Notes under the pieces: model-generated
Told to the model about the DNA's origin: nothing
Databases searched by the model: none
The model's input: the letters and a program-made list of their open reading frames with translations, nothing else
Made by a program: the position numbers and the translations under genes
Assembly (NCBI GenBank): GCA_024233345.1
Contig: JACKPT010000005.1
Span: 163,046-227,045, forward strand
Length of the DNA stretch: 64,000 bases
Reading direction: 5' to 3'
Origin: Verrucomicrobiota bacterium
GTDB taxonomy: Bacteria; Verrucomicrobiota; Kiritimatiellia; CAIVKH01
In this document: piece after piece, positions 36,163-44,669 of the stretch
Position numbering within the stretch: the first letter of the stretch is position 1
How the letters are laid out: each line of letters starts with the position of its first letter

Positions 36163-36887
36163 TACTCGAGGTCATACAGACGATTATCCGGAGATAGAAA
36201 TCCATAGGCACTGCTGGATAAACTGCTTTTCCCCGGAGCGGGATAGACCTGATCGACGGAAGCCACATGGCCATCGGCGAATCCGACATTGGTTCGTCCG
36301 CGGTGTCGGTAGCCTTGGGTTCCGCCCTGGGCAAGGGTGGTCCCGGTGTCGTTGGGGCCGGGATAGGGCGAGCGCATGAACTTATTGGCACCCTTGGCAA
36401 ACTCGCCATCGCCGAACAGGGCGCACTCCGAAGGATTTTGAATCATGCTGGTTCGAATCGATGGACGCGAGTTCGCGAGGCGGGCCCCCTTGCGAATCAA
36501 TTCGTAGCCTCCCACAAAACTGGCGTTGTAGTTGTAACCGGTATATTCGTCGTCCCAGTTGGCAGAGCCGTGGAATACCGGGCATTGCTGGATCGGGCTC
36601 TCCGGTGCGTTATCCCACAGAAAGGACTCCCACGTCTTAGTTTCGCCCGTGTCGAAATCCCGGCGATAGGCAGGGGGAAGAGCACCTTGGTGATGGCTGG
36701 CATACAGGTGTGCAGAGCGGGTCATCTCCTTGAGATTGTTGAGGCAATGTACCCGCATGGCTTCGTCCAAGCCGTGATGGACGGCACTGGCGGTCAGCAG
36801 CGCCAAGATGGAGGTCAGGGCGATGATGACCAGAAGTTCCACCAGGGTGAATCCATGGCGACATGTCTGTGTTTGCACTTCAGTCAT
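36162..36887 (-). CDS. Prepilin-type (H-x9-DG) protein
   Basis: 241 residues. Type IV prepilin signal HGFTLVELLVIIALTSIL near residues 11-28, with cleavage after G12 and the conserved Glu at +5. The C-terminal part ends in HRGRTNVGFADGHVASV, the H-x9-DG motif of a prepilin family that is very numerous in Planctomycetes, Verrucomicrobiota and Kiritimatiellota. Probably assembled in, or attached to, a type II secretion or pilus-like machine. Its ATG overlaps the previous gene's stop by eight bases, tying it to the riboswitch-led operon. Confidence 0.9.
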   Translation of the reverse strand: MTEVQTQTCRHGFTLVELLVIIALTSILALLTASAVHHGLDEAMRVHCLNNLKEMTRSAHLYASHHQGALPPAYRRDFDTGETKTWESFLWDNAPESPIQQCPVFHGSANWDDEYTGYNYNASFVGGYELIRKGARLANSRPSIRTSMIQNPSECALFGDGEFAKGANKFMRSPYPGPNDTGTTLAQGGTQGYRHRGRTNVGFADGHVASVDQVYPAPGKSSLSSSAYGFLSPDNRLYDLE

Positions 36888-38583
36888 GACGAACCGCCTG
36901 CATACGAACCATGCGGTATGACCCGGTCGTGGCGAGATGGTATCGAACGGATCCGGGGAGAAACTCGATCAGGAAAGGTGCAAGATCCAACCAATCGGGG
37001 TGCACCGGTTCCGCCACGCTCTGGAAGCCCAGGCGCAGGTCCGGCGCAGGAACCGACTGATAAATTAATTCACCCGCGCCAGGATCAACCTGAGGTCGCC
37101 AGGCCGGGGTCGGGTCGTACTGCAATGGATCATGATTCCCCGCATATTCGATCAGGTTGGCATCGCCATCGACATCCGGGTCGCTTGCTTCCAGCGCCTC
37201 GACCGGATCGCTGAGCCAGGGGAAGTGATCCAACTGCCACAGATCGTAGGGGAAGGCGGGTGACACATCCGCCACCGCATCGATTTCGGGTTGCTGGTCG
37301 AAACTGCGAATGCGGAGGTAGCGGAATCCCTTGATGCCTGTGAGTGGATCTGCGGGTAGATCCAGACTGGACAAGTCCACCCCGTAACCTCCGGCACTTC
37401 CCCGGTAGCAAGCGGTGATCCCGGCAACCGAATACCCGGCCCAGTCGTCGGGATCGAGGGCCGGGTTCACCGGCAGGGTCGGGTCGCTGGGTCCACCCCA
37501 CCACAGGTTGTCCGGTCCCAGTGCTGGATCCGGGGTTGTGGCATCCAGTTCGCGCCCGGTGGTTGGGGCAAATCCATCGAGCTGGAGAAGCCCGGGAAGG
37601 GCCACCCAGTTGGTGCCATCGACGCTCACATCAAGCAGTGCGGATTCTCCGGTCGAAGAACCGGCAAGGATTGCTTCCTGGGGCGGACCATTGGTCCAGG
37701 TTTGATTGGCGGCGAGGCTGCTCAGGCTGTTTCCAAACAGGATCAGATCAATACCATATGGATTCATGGGGTGGTCCAGTACGGTATGGTCGAACGCGAG
37801 GATGACCACGCCGTTTGAAGTGACGGTGGCGACTTCATGCGCCCGGAATGCGGGGTAACAGACGGTGACTGGCACCGGATGGTTGGTGGGAATGTCGTCA
37901 TCACCGGTGGTGTCGACCGTGGGCCGTCCCAGCAGGGTGGTCCGGTTGGTGAAGTCTTCGCCATTCATCCAGTCGAATGGAGGGATTGCATCGCCGACCT
38001 GATACGCGACAACGGATGAGGCAAACGGGTAGTGGACAGCAGGCAGTGGATACCCAGGTGTACGGGCGATCGCACCAGTCGACTGTACCCAGAGGATCCA
38101 TGAATCCGGGAGCAACTGATCTCCGGGTAAAAGGGAATCGAATGGTTCGGCTGAGCCCACCCGGTAGTCACTCCCGGTTGTGATCCAGGCCAACCAGGTG
38201 CCTCCGGTCACTGTGAAATGATCGGTGGCGTATGCGGTTCGAATCGATGTTTCTCCGGACAGGCGGGGCAGCAGGTCTCCAGCCCGGGTAGGGCGATGAT
38301 AGGCGGCCCAGGCCGGGGATTCCAGGACCGAGCCGGTGAGGCCAAAATCTGCATTGGTGACCGTGTTCCACAGGTCCTGGATGGTGCTGCCGCCATTCCA
38401 GCGCATACCCCAGCCAAGGCAGGAAGGGGATTGCCCATCGTCCCAGCAAAGGATGATACCGGCGGTATTGGTCCCCGTGCCAGCAATTTGCTCAAGCTGG
38501 CTGAGGGACAGGCCGTATGACTCCGGGGATCCCCACCAGGCGAGGACCGCCAAACCCATCCATCTGTAGGGTATGGCCCGCAT
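36880..38583 (-). CDS. Secreted protein sharing a module with the PEP-CTERM protein
   Basis: 567 residues from the ATG at 38583 (TTG at 38592 possible); GGAG sits just upstream. Signal peptide at about 1-25. Residues about 28-75 contain GTGTNTAGIILCWDDGQ and a tryptophan-rich run, clearly related to the start of the neighbouring PEP-CTERM protein (G-x-G-x-N-x-A-G-hydrophobic3-x-W-[DN]-D-G). A second tryptophan motif GGTWLAWITTGSDYRVGS (about 148-165) matches NGGWIQTFSFWYGAATDPAW there. The C-terminal part includes a calcium-type DPDVDGDANLIEYA. No sorting tail. Second gene of the B12 riboswitch operon; role inferred only. Confidence 0.85.
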   Translation of the reverse strand: MRAIPYRWMGLAVLAWWGSPESYGLSLSQLEQIAGTGTNTAGIILCWDDGQSPSCLGWGMRWNGGSTIQDLWNTVTNADFGLTGSVLESPAWAAYHRPTRAGDLLPRLSGETSIRTAYATDHFTVTGGTWLAWITTGSDYRVGSAEPFDSLLPGDQLLPDSWILWVQSTGAIARTPGYPLPAVHYPFASSVVAYQVGDAIPPFDWMNGEDFTNRTTLLGRPTVDTTGDDDIPTNHPVPVTVCYPAFRAHEVATVTSNGVVILAFDHTVLDHPMNPYGIDLILFGNSLSSLAANQTWTNGPPQEAILAGSSTGESALLDVSVDGTNWVALPGLLQLDGFAPTTGRELDATTPDPALGPDNLWWGGPSDPTLPVNPALDPDDWAGYSVAGITACYRGSAGGYGVDLSSLDLPADPLTGIKGFRYLRIRSFDQQPEIDAVADVSPAFPYDLWQLDHFPWLSDPVEALEASDPDVDGDANLIEYAGNHDPLQYDPTPAWRPQVDPGAGELIYQSVPAPDLRLGFQSVAEPVHPDWLDLAPFLIEFLPGSVRYHLATTGSYRMVRMQAVRHD

Positions 38584-38592
38584 CGTCTCCAA

Positions 38593-39207
38593 TCAGGATT
38601 GACTCCGGCGGTGCAGGATCTTCATCGAGCCCAGCAACAGAAGTGACAGCGCTAACGGCTCCGGCACCACCGGAGGCGGGGGGGCAGGAAACGCCCCCGT
38701 TTCATTCCAAGCGAAACCATAGACCTGGTTGTTCTGAACCTGGGTCGAGGAAATGCCGGCACCGCTTTCGGTCCATGCTGGGTCCGTTGCGGCTCCATAC
38801 CAGAAACTGAAGGTCTGAATCCATCCACCGTTTCGATCCTGAAAATGATCCTGGGGACCGGTATAGTCTGCAGGTGATGAGGCCTCGGCATCGAAGCCGA
38901 AACCATCGGTGAAGAGCCCCAGACTGCCCCCGAAGTCGGTAAACCGGGCATCAAAACGTGGGTCGAGGACTTCAAGGGCCAGCAACAGATCAGCGACCGA
39001 CCCCGGTGTCTGGTCCCAGGCAATGGACCATCGCAAAGTGTCTTGGGCCGACCCATCGTTCCAGTCGATCACCAGTCCAGCGTGGTTGCCGCCTGATCCA
39101 ACTGCGGCGTCTACTTCGCTCCAATCCAGAAGGATTTCGGCCTTGAGGGGGAGGGTGAGAAGGAAGGCGGTGGAGAGCCAGAGGCCACTCCGAATGATTC
39201 TTTGCAT
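38593..39207 (-). CDS. PEP-CTERM surface protein under a cobalamin riboswitch
   Basis: 204 residues from the ATG at 39207. Signal peptide (about 1-23), one compact tryptophan-rich domain, and a C-terminal VPEP, hydrophobic helix and arginine tail (VPEPLALSLLLLGSMK, RRSQS), the PEP-CTERM sorting signal recognised by exosortase. The domain begins GSGGNHAGLVIDWNDGS and ends with NNQVYGFAWNE. First gene after the cobalamin riboswitch (3' end 168 bases upstream). A role in capturing cobalamin or a precursor at the cell surface is inferred from this control, not shown. The downstream gene starts directly at its stop (TGATTG). Confidence 0.88.
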   Translation of the reverse strand: MQRIIRSGLWLSTAFLLTLPLKAEILLDWSEVDAAVGSGGNHAGLVIDWNDGSAQDTLRWSIAWDQTPGSVADLLLALEVLDPRFDARFTDFGGSLGLFTDGFGFDAEASSPADYTGPQDHFQDRNGGWIQTFSFWYGAATDPAWTESGAGISSTQVQNNQVYGFAWNETGAFPAPPPPVVPEPLALSLLLLGSMKILHRRSQS

Positions 39208-39702
39208 TGACTTGATACTTTCTACCCCAATCGCGGGAGCGTTCTCGGTTTCTGATTGGCTCATTGCCCAGCGCGTATGATTGCGCAAAAAAGCCAATCG
39301 TTATTCCGGCTCATCGGGAGGGGAGAAATCGGCATCCGCCGAGGTCTCCCGTAACGCGAAGAGCCACGATCCGGGGCAACTCGTCTTCTGGCTTACGGCA
39401 TCATTCCTTCCTCTCCTCTTCCCCTGGGCAGCTGCCCAGAGTGATCCTTGAGAGGTCGTAACCGTTTACAGCGGCGCGACCGCGTCCGATTCTCACGGAC
39501 TTCCGTTAGTTGCTTTCCGGCCTCTATTGTGGCAGAGGCCACAACAGATAGTGGTTCGATGGTGTACCGAACCCCCCATGAGGTCAAGGCAACTCTTATG
39601 TATTTTCCCGGTTGCCATTGATTCGAACCATTGTCTCGGGTATGATATTTCGAAAGAAAGTCGATCCTTAACCGGCCTTTTTGCAATCAGAGACACGGTG
39701 AT
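39208..39702. other. Intergenic region holding the cobalamin riboswitch leader
   Basis: About 495 bases between divergent genes. 39374-39520 is the riboswitch on the minus strand. Between it and the PEP-CTERM start lie a CGGC/GCCG hairpin and a long imperfect stem ATTGGCT/AGCCAAT around 39252-39299 that contains six Ts and could be the expression platform. Right of the riboswitch, 39551-39571 has a GGTTCG/CGAACC hairpin. The promoter for the plus-strand gene at 39703 is probably near 39640-39690. Confidence 0.6.
39374..39520 (-). promoter_or_regulatory. Cobalamin riboswitch
   Basis: On the minus strand the closing stem GCAAC (39513-39509) pairs with GTTGC (39380-39376). Core conserved blocks follow in order: ACGGAAG, CCGTGAGAATCGG, GCGGTCGCGCCGCTGTAA, then CACTC and GGGGAAG, and finally the B12 box GTAAGCCAGAAGAC. 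Short peripheral architecture, without the large P8-P12 side domain, resembles the smaller class II cobalamin aptamers. It precedes the PEP-CTERM gene in the right orientation; with cobalamin it is expected to switch the operon off. Confidence 0.9.
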
Positions 39703-40116
39703 ATGAAACGATACATACTAGCGAGTTTGCTTGTGGGTTGGAGCTTGACCGGGCTGGCGGAAACCGCCGGGTTGATCCGGTCCGGAGACCATCTCGTGCC
39801 CGGCGGCTATCACTTGGTCCTTGAAGCTGCCGATGGCGCAACAATGGTGAATCAACTTGGATTGCGGGAAGCTGGAATCCGCGCTGCAGATGTCTTTCAG
39901 GCTGCGGACGAAATCCGGATATTCGCCGATGCGAGCAACCTGGATGTCGCACCGCTTGCCCGCATCTGGGTCCATGCCGGATCCGGTACTTATCGTTTTC
40001 ACACCGGAGGTGAGGGCGATGCCGGAACCTTTCTTCTGCCCCAAGGTGCTGCAGTGGTTGTGTATTTACGGGCCTCGACCTCCCCGGTCCCGTGGCCCAA
40101 GCCGGAACCGCATTGA
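39703..40116 (+). CDS. Small secreted protein, unknown function
   Basis: 137 residues with a signal peptide (about 1-19, ending GLA-ET). The mature part is probably beta-rich, with GDHLVPGGYHLVL and GTYRFHTGGEGDAGTFLLPQGAAVVVYLRAS. No family recognised. The TGA overlaps the nth ATG by one base (TGATG). It lies on the other side of the riboswitch leader but reads away from it, so it is not controlled by it. Confidence 0.72.
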   Translation: MKRYILASLLVGWSLTGLAETAGLIRSGDHLVPGGYHLVLEAADGATMVNQLGLREAGIRAADVFQAADEIRIFADASNLDVAPLARIWVHAGSGTYRFHTGGEGDAGTFLLPQGAAVVVYLRASTSPVPWPKPEPH

Positions 40117-40766
40117 TGACCCGCCAGGAACGGGCAGACCTGATTGCTCAAAGGCTTGCCGCCCTGTATCCGACGGTTCAGATCCCCCTCGATCACCGGG
40201 ATCCTTATACCCTGTTGGTGGCGGTTCTCCTCTCGGCCCAGTGTACCGATGCCCGGGTGAACCAGATCACACCCCGCTTGTTCAAGCTGGCGGATGATCC
40301 TGCCGGTATGTGCAGGCTTTCGGTGGAAACCATCGAGCGCACCATCAAGCCCTGTGGACTCGCTCCCGCGAAGTCCAAGGCGATTCATGCCCTGTCGGGT
40401 ATTCTCGTGCGTGAGCATGGCGGCGCGGTGCCGAGGTCCTTTGATGCGCTCGAAGCCCTGCCCGGAGTCGGGCACAAGACCGCCTCCGTTGTCATGGCCC
40501 AGGCCTTCGGGGTTCCCGCCTTCCCGGTGGATACCCATATTCACCGGCTTGCGCAACGGTGGAAGCTGACCTCGGGTCGCAATGTCCGGGAGACTGAAGC
40601 CGATTTGAAGGCACTATTCCCGGAAGACTCGTGGAATGACCTGCACATCCGGATCATCCTGTATGGCCGGGAGTATTGTACCGCACGGGGGTGTGATGGT
40701 ACGGTTTGTCCACTCTGCCGTGAATTGTTCCCCCACCGGAAACAACCGGTTGTAACGAGGAAGTAG
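40116..40766 (+). CDS. nth: Endonuclease III (DNA glycosylase/AP lyase)
   Basis: 216 residues. Helix-hairpin-helix LPGVGHKTASVV with catalytic Lys121, and Asp139 in PVDTHIHR. Removes oxidised pyrimidines and cuts the abasic strand. Four C-terminal cysteines (C188, C193, C198, C201) would hold the [4Fe-4S] cluster, but the spacing is C-x4-C-x4-C-x2-C instead of C-x6-C-x2-C-x5-C. The ATG overlaps the previous stop; an in-frame GTG at 40092 is an alternative. Confidence 0.93.
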   Translation: MTRQERADLIAQRLAALYPTVQIPLDHRDPYTLLVAVLLSAQCTDARVNQITPRLFKLADDPAGMCRLSVETIERTIKPCGLAPAKSKAIHALSGILVREHGGAVPRSFDALEALPGVGHKTASVVMAQAFGVPAFPVDTHIHRLAQRWKLTSGRNVRETEADLKALFPEDSWNDLHIRIILYGREYCTARGCDGTVCPLCRELFPHRKQPVVTRK

Positions 40767-40768
40767 CG

Positions 40769-42328
40769 ATGAATCAAAAAATAGATCTGTCGGAATTTGA
40801 AAGCAAAGTCGTGGTCCGAAACATCCAGCCAGGCGACTTCGACCGGATCGTTGCCATGCAGAAAGCCTGCTTTCCGAAAATGGCGCCCTGGTCGCGCGAG
40901 CAGTTTGACAGCCAGATGGAACTGTTTCCCGAGGGCCAGTTCTGTGTAGAATATGATGGCGAAATTGTCGCCTCCGCCACCAGCCTGATTGTGGATTTTG
41001 ACCTCTACTCGGAATGGCATAACTGGAAGGAAATTTCCGACAACGGCTATATTCGGAATCATGATCCCAACGGGGATGCGCTGTATGGGATTGAAATCAT
41101 GGTGGACCCGGAATACCGGGGGATGAAACTGGCGCGGCGGCTCTACGAGGCCCGGAAGAACCTGGTTCGGGAGCGCAACCTCAAGAGCATCGTCATCGGC
41201 GGGCGGATTCCCAACTATATTCAGCATAAGGACAAAATGAATGCCCACGAATATGTGGAAAATGTCCAGGATAAAACCCTGTTTGATCCGGTGCTGACCG
41301 CCCAGCTTGCCAATGGTTTCGAGTTAAAGCAGCTCATTCCGAACTACATGCCATCCGATGAAGACAGCGCGGGGTGGGCGACCTATCTGGAGTGGACCAA
41401 TGTGGATTACCGCCCATTCAAGAAGCGGGCAATTCGCCCGGTGCAGGTGGTGCGGCTGGCGGCGGTGCAATACCAGATGCGGACGATCAAGGATTTCTCC
41501 GAGTTCCAGCAGCAATGCGCTTTTTTTGTCGATACCGCTTCCGACTATAAATGCGATTTTGTTCTGTTTCCCGAATTGATCTCCACCCAGCTTTTGTCGT
41601 TTTGTGACACCAAGCGTCCATCGGATGCGGCCCGCAAGCTGGCGGAATTCACCCCGCAGTATCTGGAAATGTTCAGCGAGCTGGCGATCAATTATAACAT
41701 CAACATCATCGGAGGCTCCCAGTTCGCGATCGAGGATGAGATCCTCTACAATATCGCCTATCTGTTCCGCCGCGACGGAACCATCGGCAAGCAATACAAG
41801 ATCCATGTAACCCCGGCGGAATGGAAGTGGTGGGGGGTCACCGGCGGTTCGACCATGGAGGTTTTTGACACCGACTGCGGACGCATCGCGATCATGATCT
41901 GTTATGACATTGAGTTCCCCGAGTTGGCCCGGATTGCCGCTCAGAAGGGAGCCCAGATTATTTTTGTGCCATTCAACACCGATGAACGCCACGGCTATCT
42001 GCGCGTCCGCCATTGCGCCCTGGCCCGGTGCGTGGAAAATCATGTGTATTGTGCGGTGGCTGGTCCGGTGGGCAACCTGCCGTTTGTGAACAATGCCGAC
42101 ATCCATTATGCCCAGTCGGGTATCTTTACGCCGGCGGACTTTCCCTTTAACCGGGACGCGGTCGCGGCCGAGTGCAGTCCCAATATTGAAACCATTGTCG
42201 TCCAGGATATCGATATCGAATTGTTGCGGAGACACCGGTACCGGGGTACCACGAACAACTGGAATGACCGGCGCAAGGATCTGTACAAGATTCATTATAC
42301 CGAAGATGGCAAGACCAAAACCGTATAG
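40769..42328 (+). CDS. GNAT acetyltransferase fused to carbon-nitrogen hydrolase
   Basis: 519 residues. Residues about 13-212 are a GNAT domain with an acetyl-CoA loop around VDPEYRGMKLARRLYE. Residues about 225-515 are a nitrilase-superfamily domain with the complete Glu-Lys-Cys triad: E269 in LFPELIS, K344 in KIHVTP, C378 in MICYDIEFPE. The fused family is known from many bacteria (YhcX-like) without a proven substrate; the N-terminal part may transfer an acyl group that the C-terminal part later removes, or the two act on one metabolite. Starts two bases after nth. Confidence 0.92.
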   Translation: MNQKIDLSEFESKVVVRNIQPGDFDRIVAMQKACFPKMAPWSREQFDSQMELFPEGQFCVEYDGEIVASATSLIVDFDLYSEWHNWKEISDNGYIRNHDPNGDALYGIEIMVDPEYRGMKLARRLYEARKNLVRERNLKSIVIGGRIPNYIQHKDKMNAHEYVENVQDKTLFDPVLTAQLANGFELKQLIPNYMPSDEDSAGWATYLEWTNVDYRPFKKRAIRPVQVVRLAAVQYQMRTIKDFSEFQQQCAFFVDTASDYKCDFVLFPELISTQLLSFCDTKRPSDAARKLAEFTPQYLEMFSELAINYNINIIGGSQFAIEDEILYNIAYLFRRDGTIGKQYKIHVTPAEWKWWGVTGGSTMEVFDTDCGRIAIMICYDIEFPELARIAAQKGAQIIFVPFNTDERHGYLRVRHCALARCVENHVYCAVAGPVGNLPFVNNADIHYAQSGIFTPADFPFNRDAVAAECSPNIETIVVQDIDIELLRRHRYRGTTNNWNDRRKDLYKIHYTEDGKTKTV

Positions 42329-42384
42329 CCCTGTCGGGCTGTGGCCGTGTCGCCCCCATCATGGCCGCGCGGTGATCCGGCAGG

Positions 42385-43053
42385 CTACGACCGGATCAGA
42401 GAAAAGAACCGGTCTTCGTATTGCTTGAACAAGTTGTGCTGTTGCAGCAGGGACGCGAGACTTTCCAGTTTGGACCGATCTCTGGCGGCGGCGAGAAATG
42501 CCTGTTCAATCTCGTGATGGTGTCCCATGGGGTCCTGCCGCAATGATTTTGCATTGGCGAGGGCGGACTGCTGAACCACCTCGACGAGCAGTTTGAGGAG
42601 ACAAACCTCCCACGGTTCCTCAACCCCGCGCACAAGTGCGGTCATGGGCTGATCCCGGGCCTCCAGATCCTTGCGGATGCGCTCGGTGACCGCATCGATG
42701 TTGTCGGTGATCTGCTCATCATCGATTGTTTCCTTCTTCACCTTGAAGCCATATTGCAGAATCACCAGATGGTCCTGATGCTGTCGCAGCCAGTCCATGT
42801 AGCGCTCGGCTTCACCTTCGGCAAACCCCTCGAGCAGGGATTGTCCCAGGGTGTCCGGGGTGAGAATACTGGGTCGGTAGGCATGGATTTTCCCCTGCCG
42901 AACCCTGACCTGATCCACCGAATCCATCAATGCCGAAACGAGGTGGTAGTGGAGGGTTGTCGTGCCAAAGGTTTCCAATGGCTGGCTGGGCTTGAGGACA
43001 ACCTCGGTGTTGTTGACCGCATACCAAAAATCAAACTGGGAGGGTTGCTCCAT
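42385..43053 (-). CDS. Conserved protein of unknown function
   Basis: 222 residues, no signal peptide or membrane helix, acidic and helix-rich. Begins with a characteristic FWYAVNNTEVVLKPSQPLETFGTT, which suggests a small N-terminal domain, then helices to the end. I believe homologues occur in Verrucomicrobiota-type genomes, but I cannot name a family. Convergent with the GNAT-nitrilase gene and followed upstream by the rRNA methyltransferase gene in the same direction at 115 bases. Confidence 0.75.
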   Translation of the reverse strand: MEQPSQFDFWYAVNNTEVVLKPSQPLETFGTTTLHYHLVSALMDSVDQVRVRQGKIHAYRPSILTPDTLGQSLLEGFAEGEAERYMDWLRQHQDHLVILQYGFKVKKETIDDEQITDNIDAVTERIRKDLEARDQPMTALVRGVEEPWEVCLLKLLVEVVQQSALANAKSLRQDPMGHHHEIEQAFLAAARDRSKLESLASLLQQHNLFKQYEDRFFSLIRS

Positions 43054-43168
43054 GCGCTTAAACCTACCCCCCTGCGGTCAAGGAATCAACCGGCAGTTGC
43101 ATGGGAAATCATCCATGGTCCGTGGACGGTGGTCGGTCATCGCTTTGGGGGACCCGCGCCCCTGGCGG

Positions 43169-44611
43169 TTATCTCTGCAACAGGGCAACACTTTCCACAT
43201 GATAGGTGTGGGGGAAGAGGTCGACCGGAATCACAGTTTGGAGTTGATATCCGGCAAGATCTCGGAGCAGGGCGGCGTCACGGGCGAGACTGGCGGGATT
43301 GCAACTGACATAGACAATCCTGTCCGGTTTCAGGTCGGCCAGTGACCGGGTGGTATCCTCGTGCATGCCGGCCCGGGGGGGGTCCGTGATCACCACTCCG
43401 GGCTTCCGGGGGATCCCATGCTTGAGCAGGGCCGGACCAATCTCCCGCAAATCCTCCACATAGAATTGCGCATGCGGTCTCTGGTTTCGTTCCGCATTGA
43501 CCCGCGCATTGGCGATGGCACTGGATTCCACGTCAAATCCAGTGACCCCGGCGCAGGCATCGGCGATAAACAGACCGATGGTTCCGGTCCCGCAATAGAG
43601 ATCCAGTACCTGTTCCTCTGGGGCAAGCGCCGCCAGGTTTTTGACAGTCTGATAAAGCCGGAGGGCCTGCCGGGAGTTGGTTTGAAAAAAAGCATTGGGG
43701 GCAATGTCAAAGGCGAGATCGCCGAGGTGCTCGGTAATGATCCCGGGACCGTGATCGATATGCAGATTTTCAGCATAAGCCACCTGGTTTTTTCGCTCGG
43801 TGACTCCATTGACCAGAGTGGTCAGTCGATCGCCGAGGGAATCCAGCAATGCTTCCCGATAAGACCCCATCAGGGCTTCATCCCGGGAGGAGGTAACGAG
43901 GTAGACCATGAACTGTTGGGTGGCCTCTGCGGTGCGCAAGACCAGGTTGCGCAAAAACCCCGTATGATCCACCGTCGAATAGACCGAGGTGCCACGGTTC
44001 TGGAAAAAACCACGGGTGCAATCCAGTGCTTCGTTCATCACCTCGCTGGCAATGTGGCATTGATCGATATCGATAACCTTGCGAAAGAAGCCCGAACGGT
44101 GAAACCCGAGGGCGAAATCCCTGGGTTTCGGCAATTCCGCGTCTGTCAGATTCAGTTCTTCCGCCAGCAGAAACCGTTCATTTGAAAAATCAAGATCGAC
44201 CTTGTTGCGATACCCGTAGACCCGTTCCGATGGCAGGACCGGCTCTACCGGCGGCTGCGGGAAATGGCCGATCCGCTCGAGGGCATCGGTGACCAGCTTT
44301 TGCTTGAGCCGCAGCTGTTCGGGATATCCGACATGCTGCCATTTACAACCACCGCAGATGCCGAAATGTGCGCAGGCGGGCTGGGTCCGGGTGGCGGCGG
44401 GGGTGACCACTTCAACCACGGTTGCCTCATAATAGGACCGCTTTCGTTTGCGGACTTCCACGTCCACAACGTCACCGATGGCCACCATGCCCTCGACAAA
44501 CAGGACCGCACCTTCGTCGGTTTTGGCTACGCAGCGGTTTTTTTCCGCCACATCCACGATGGTCACAACAAGGCGGTCGCCACGGCGATACTGACTCTGG
44601 GGTGCAGACAT
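43169..44611 (-). CDS. RNA (uracil-5-)-methyltransferase, RlmD/RumA family
   Basis: 480 residues. N-terminal TRAM domain (about 8-68), an iron-sulfur motif CAHFGICGGC (C80, C86, C89), a Rossmann SAM site VLDLYCGTGTIGLF, the DPPRAG motif and YVSCNPASLARD with the catalytic cysteine. Methylates C5 of a uridine, most likely in 23S rRNA (as RlmD or RlmCD) but tRNA U54 cannot be ruled out. Cytoplasmic. Confidence 0.92.
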   Translation of the reverse strand: MSAPQSQYRRGDRLVVTIVDVAEKNRCVAKTDEGAVLFVEGMVAIGDVVDVEVRKRKRSYYEATVVEVVTPAATRTQPACAHFGICGGCKWQHVGYPEQLRLKQKLVTDALERIGHFPQPPVEPVLPSERVYGYRNKVDLDFSNERFLLAEELNLTDAELPKPRDFALGFHRSGFFRKVIDIDQCHIASEVMNEALDCTRGFFQNRGTSVYSTVDHTGFLRNLVLRTAEATQQFMVYLVTSSRDEALMGSYREALLDSLGDRLTTLVNGVTERKNQVAYAENLHIDHGPGIITEHLGDLAFDIAPNAFFQTNSRQALRLYQTVKNLAALAPEEQVLDLYCGTGTIGLFIADACAGVTGFDVESSAIANARVNAERNQRPHAQFYVEDLREIGPALLKHGIPRKPGVVITDPPRAGMHEDTTRSLADLKPDRIVYVSCNPASLARDAALLRDLAGYQLQTVIPVDLFPHTYHVESVALLQR

Positions 44612-44669
44612 AATCCGGGTAACTTGCCGGGAAGATCAACCGGATGCAAGGCTGGTAAGTCGTGAGCGA

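Noticed and set aside
39703..40116. Control of the plus-strand secreted protein by the cobalamin riboswitch
   Set aside because: The aptamer's conserved blocks are on the minus strand, so it leads into the PEP-CTERM gene, not this one.
42327..42340. AGCCC/GGGCT hairpin after the GNAT-nitrilase gene as a terminator
   Set aside because: Only five pairs and no U-run; too weak to call.
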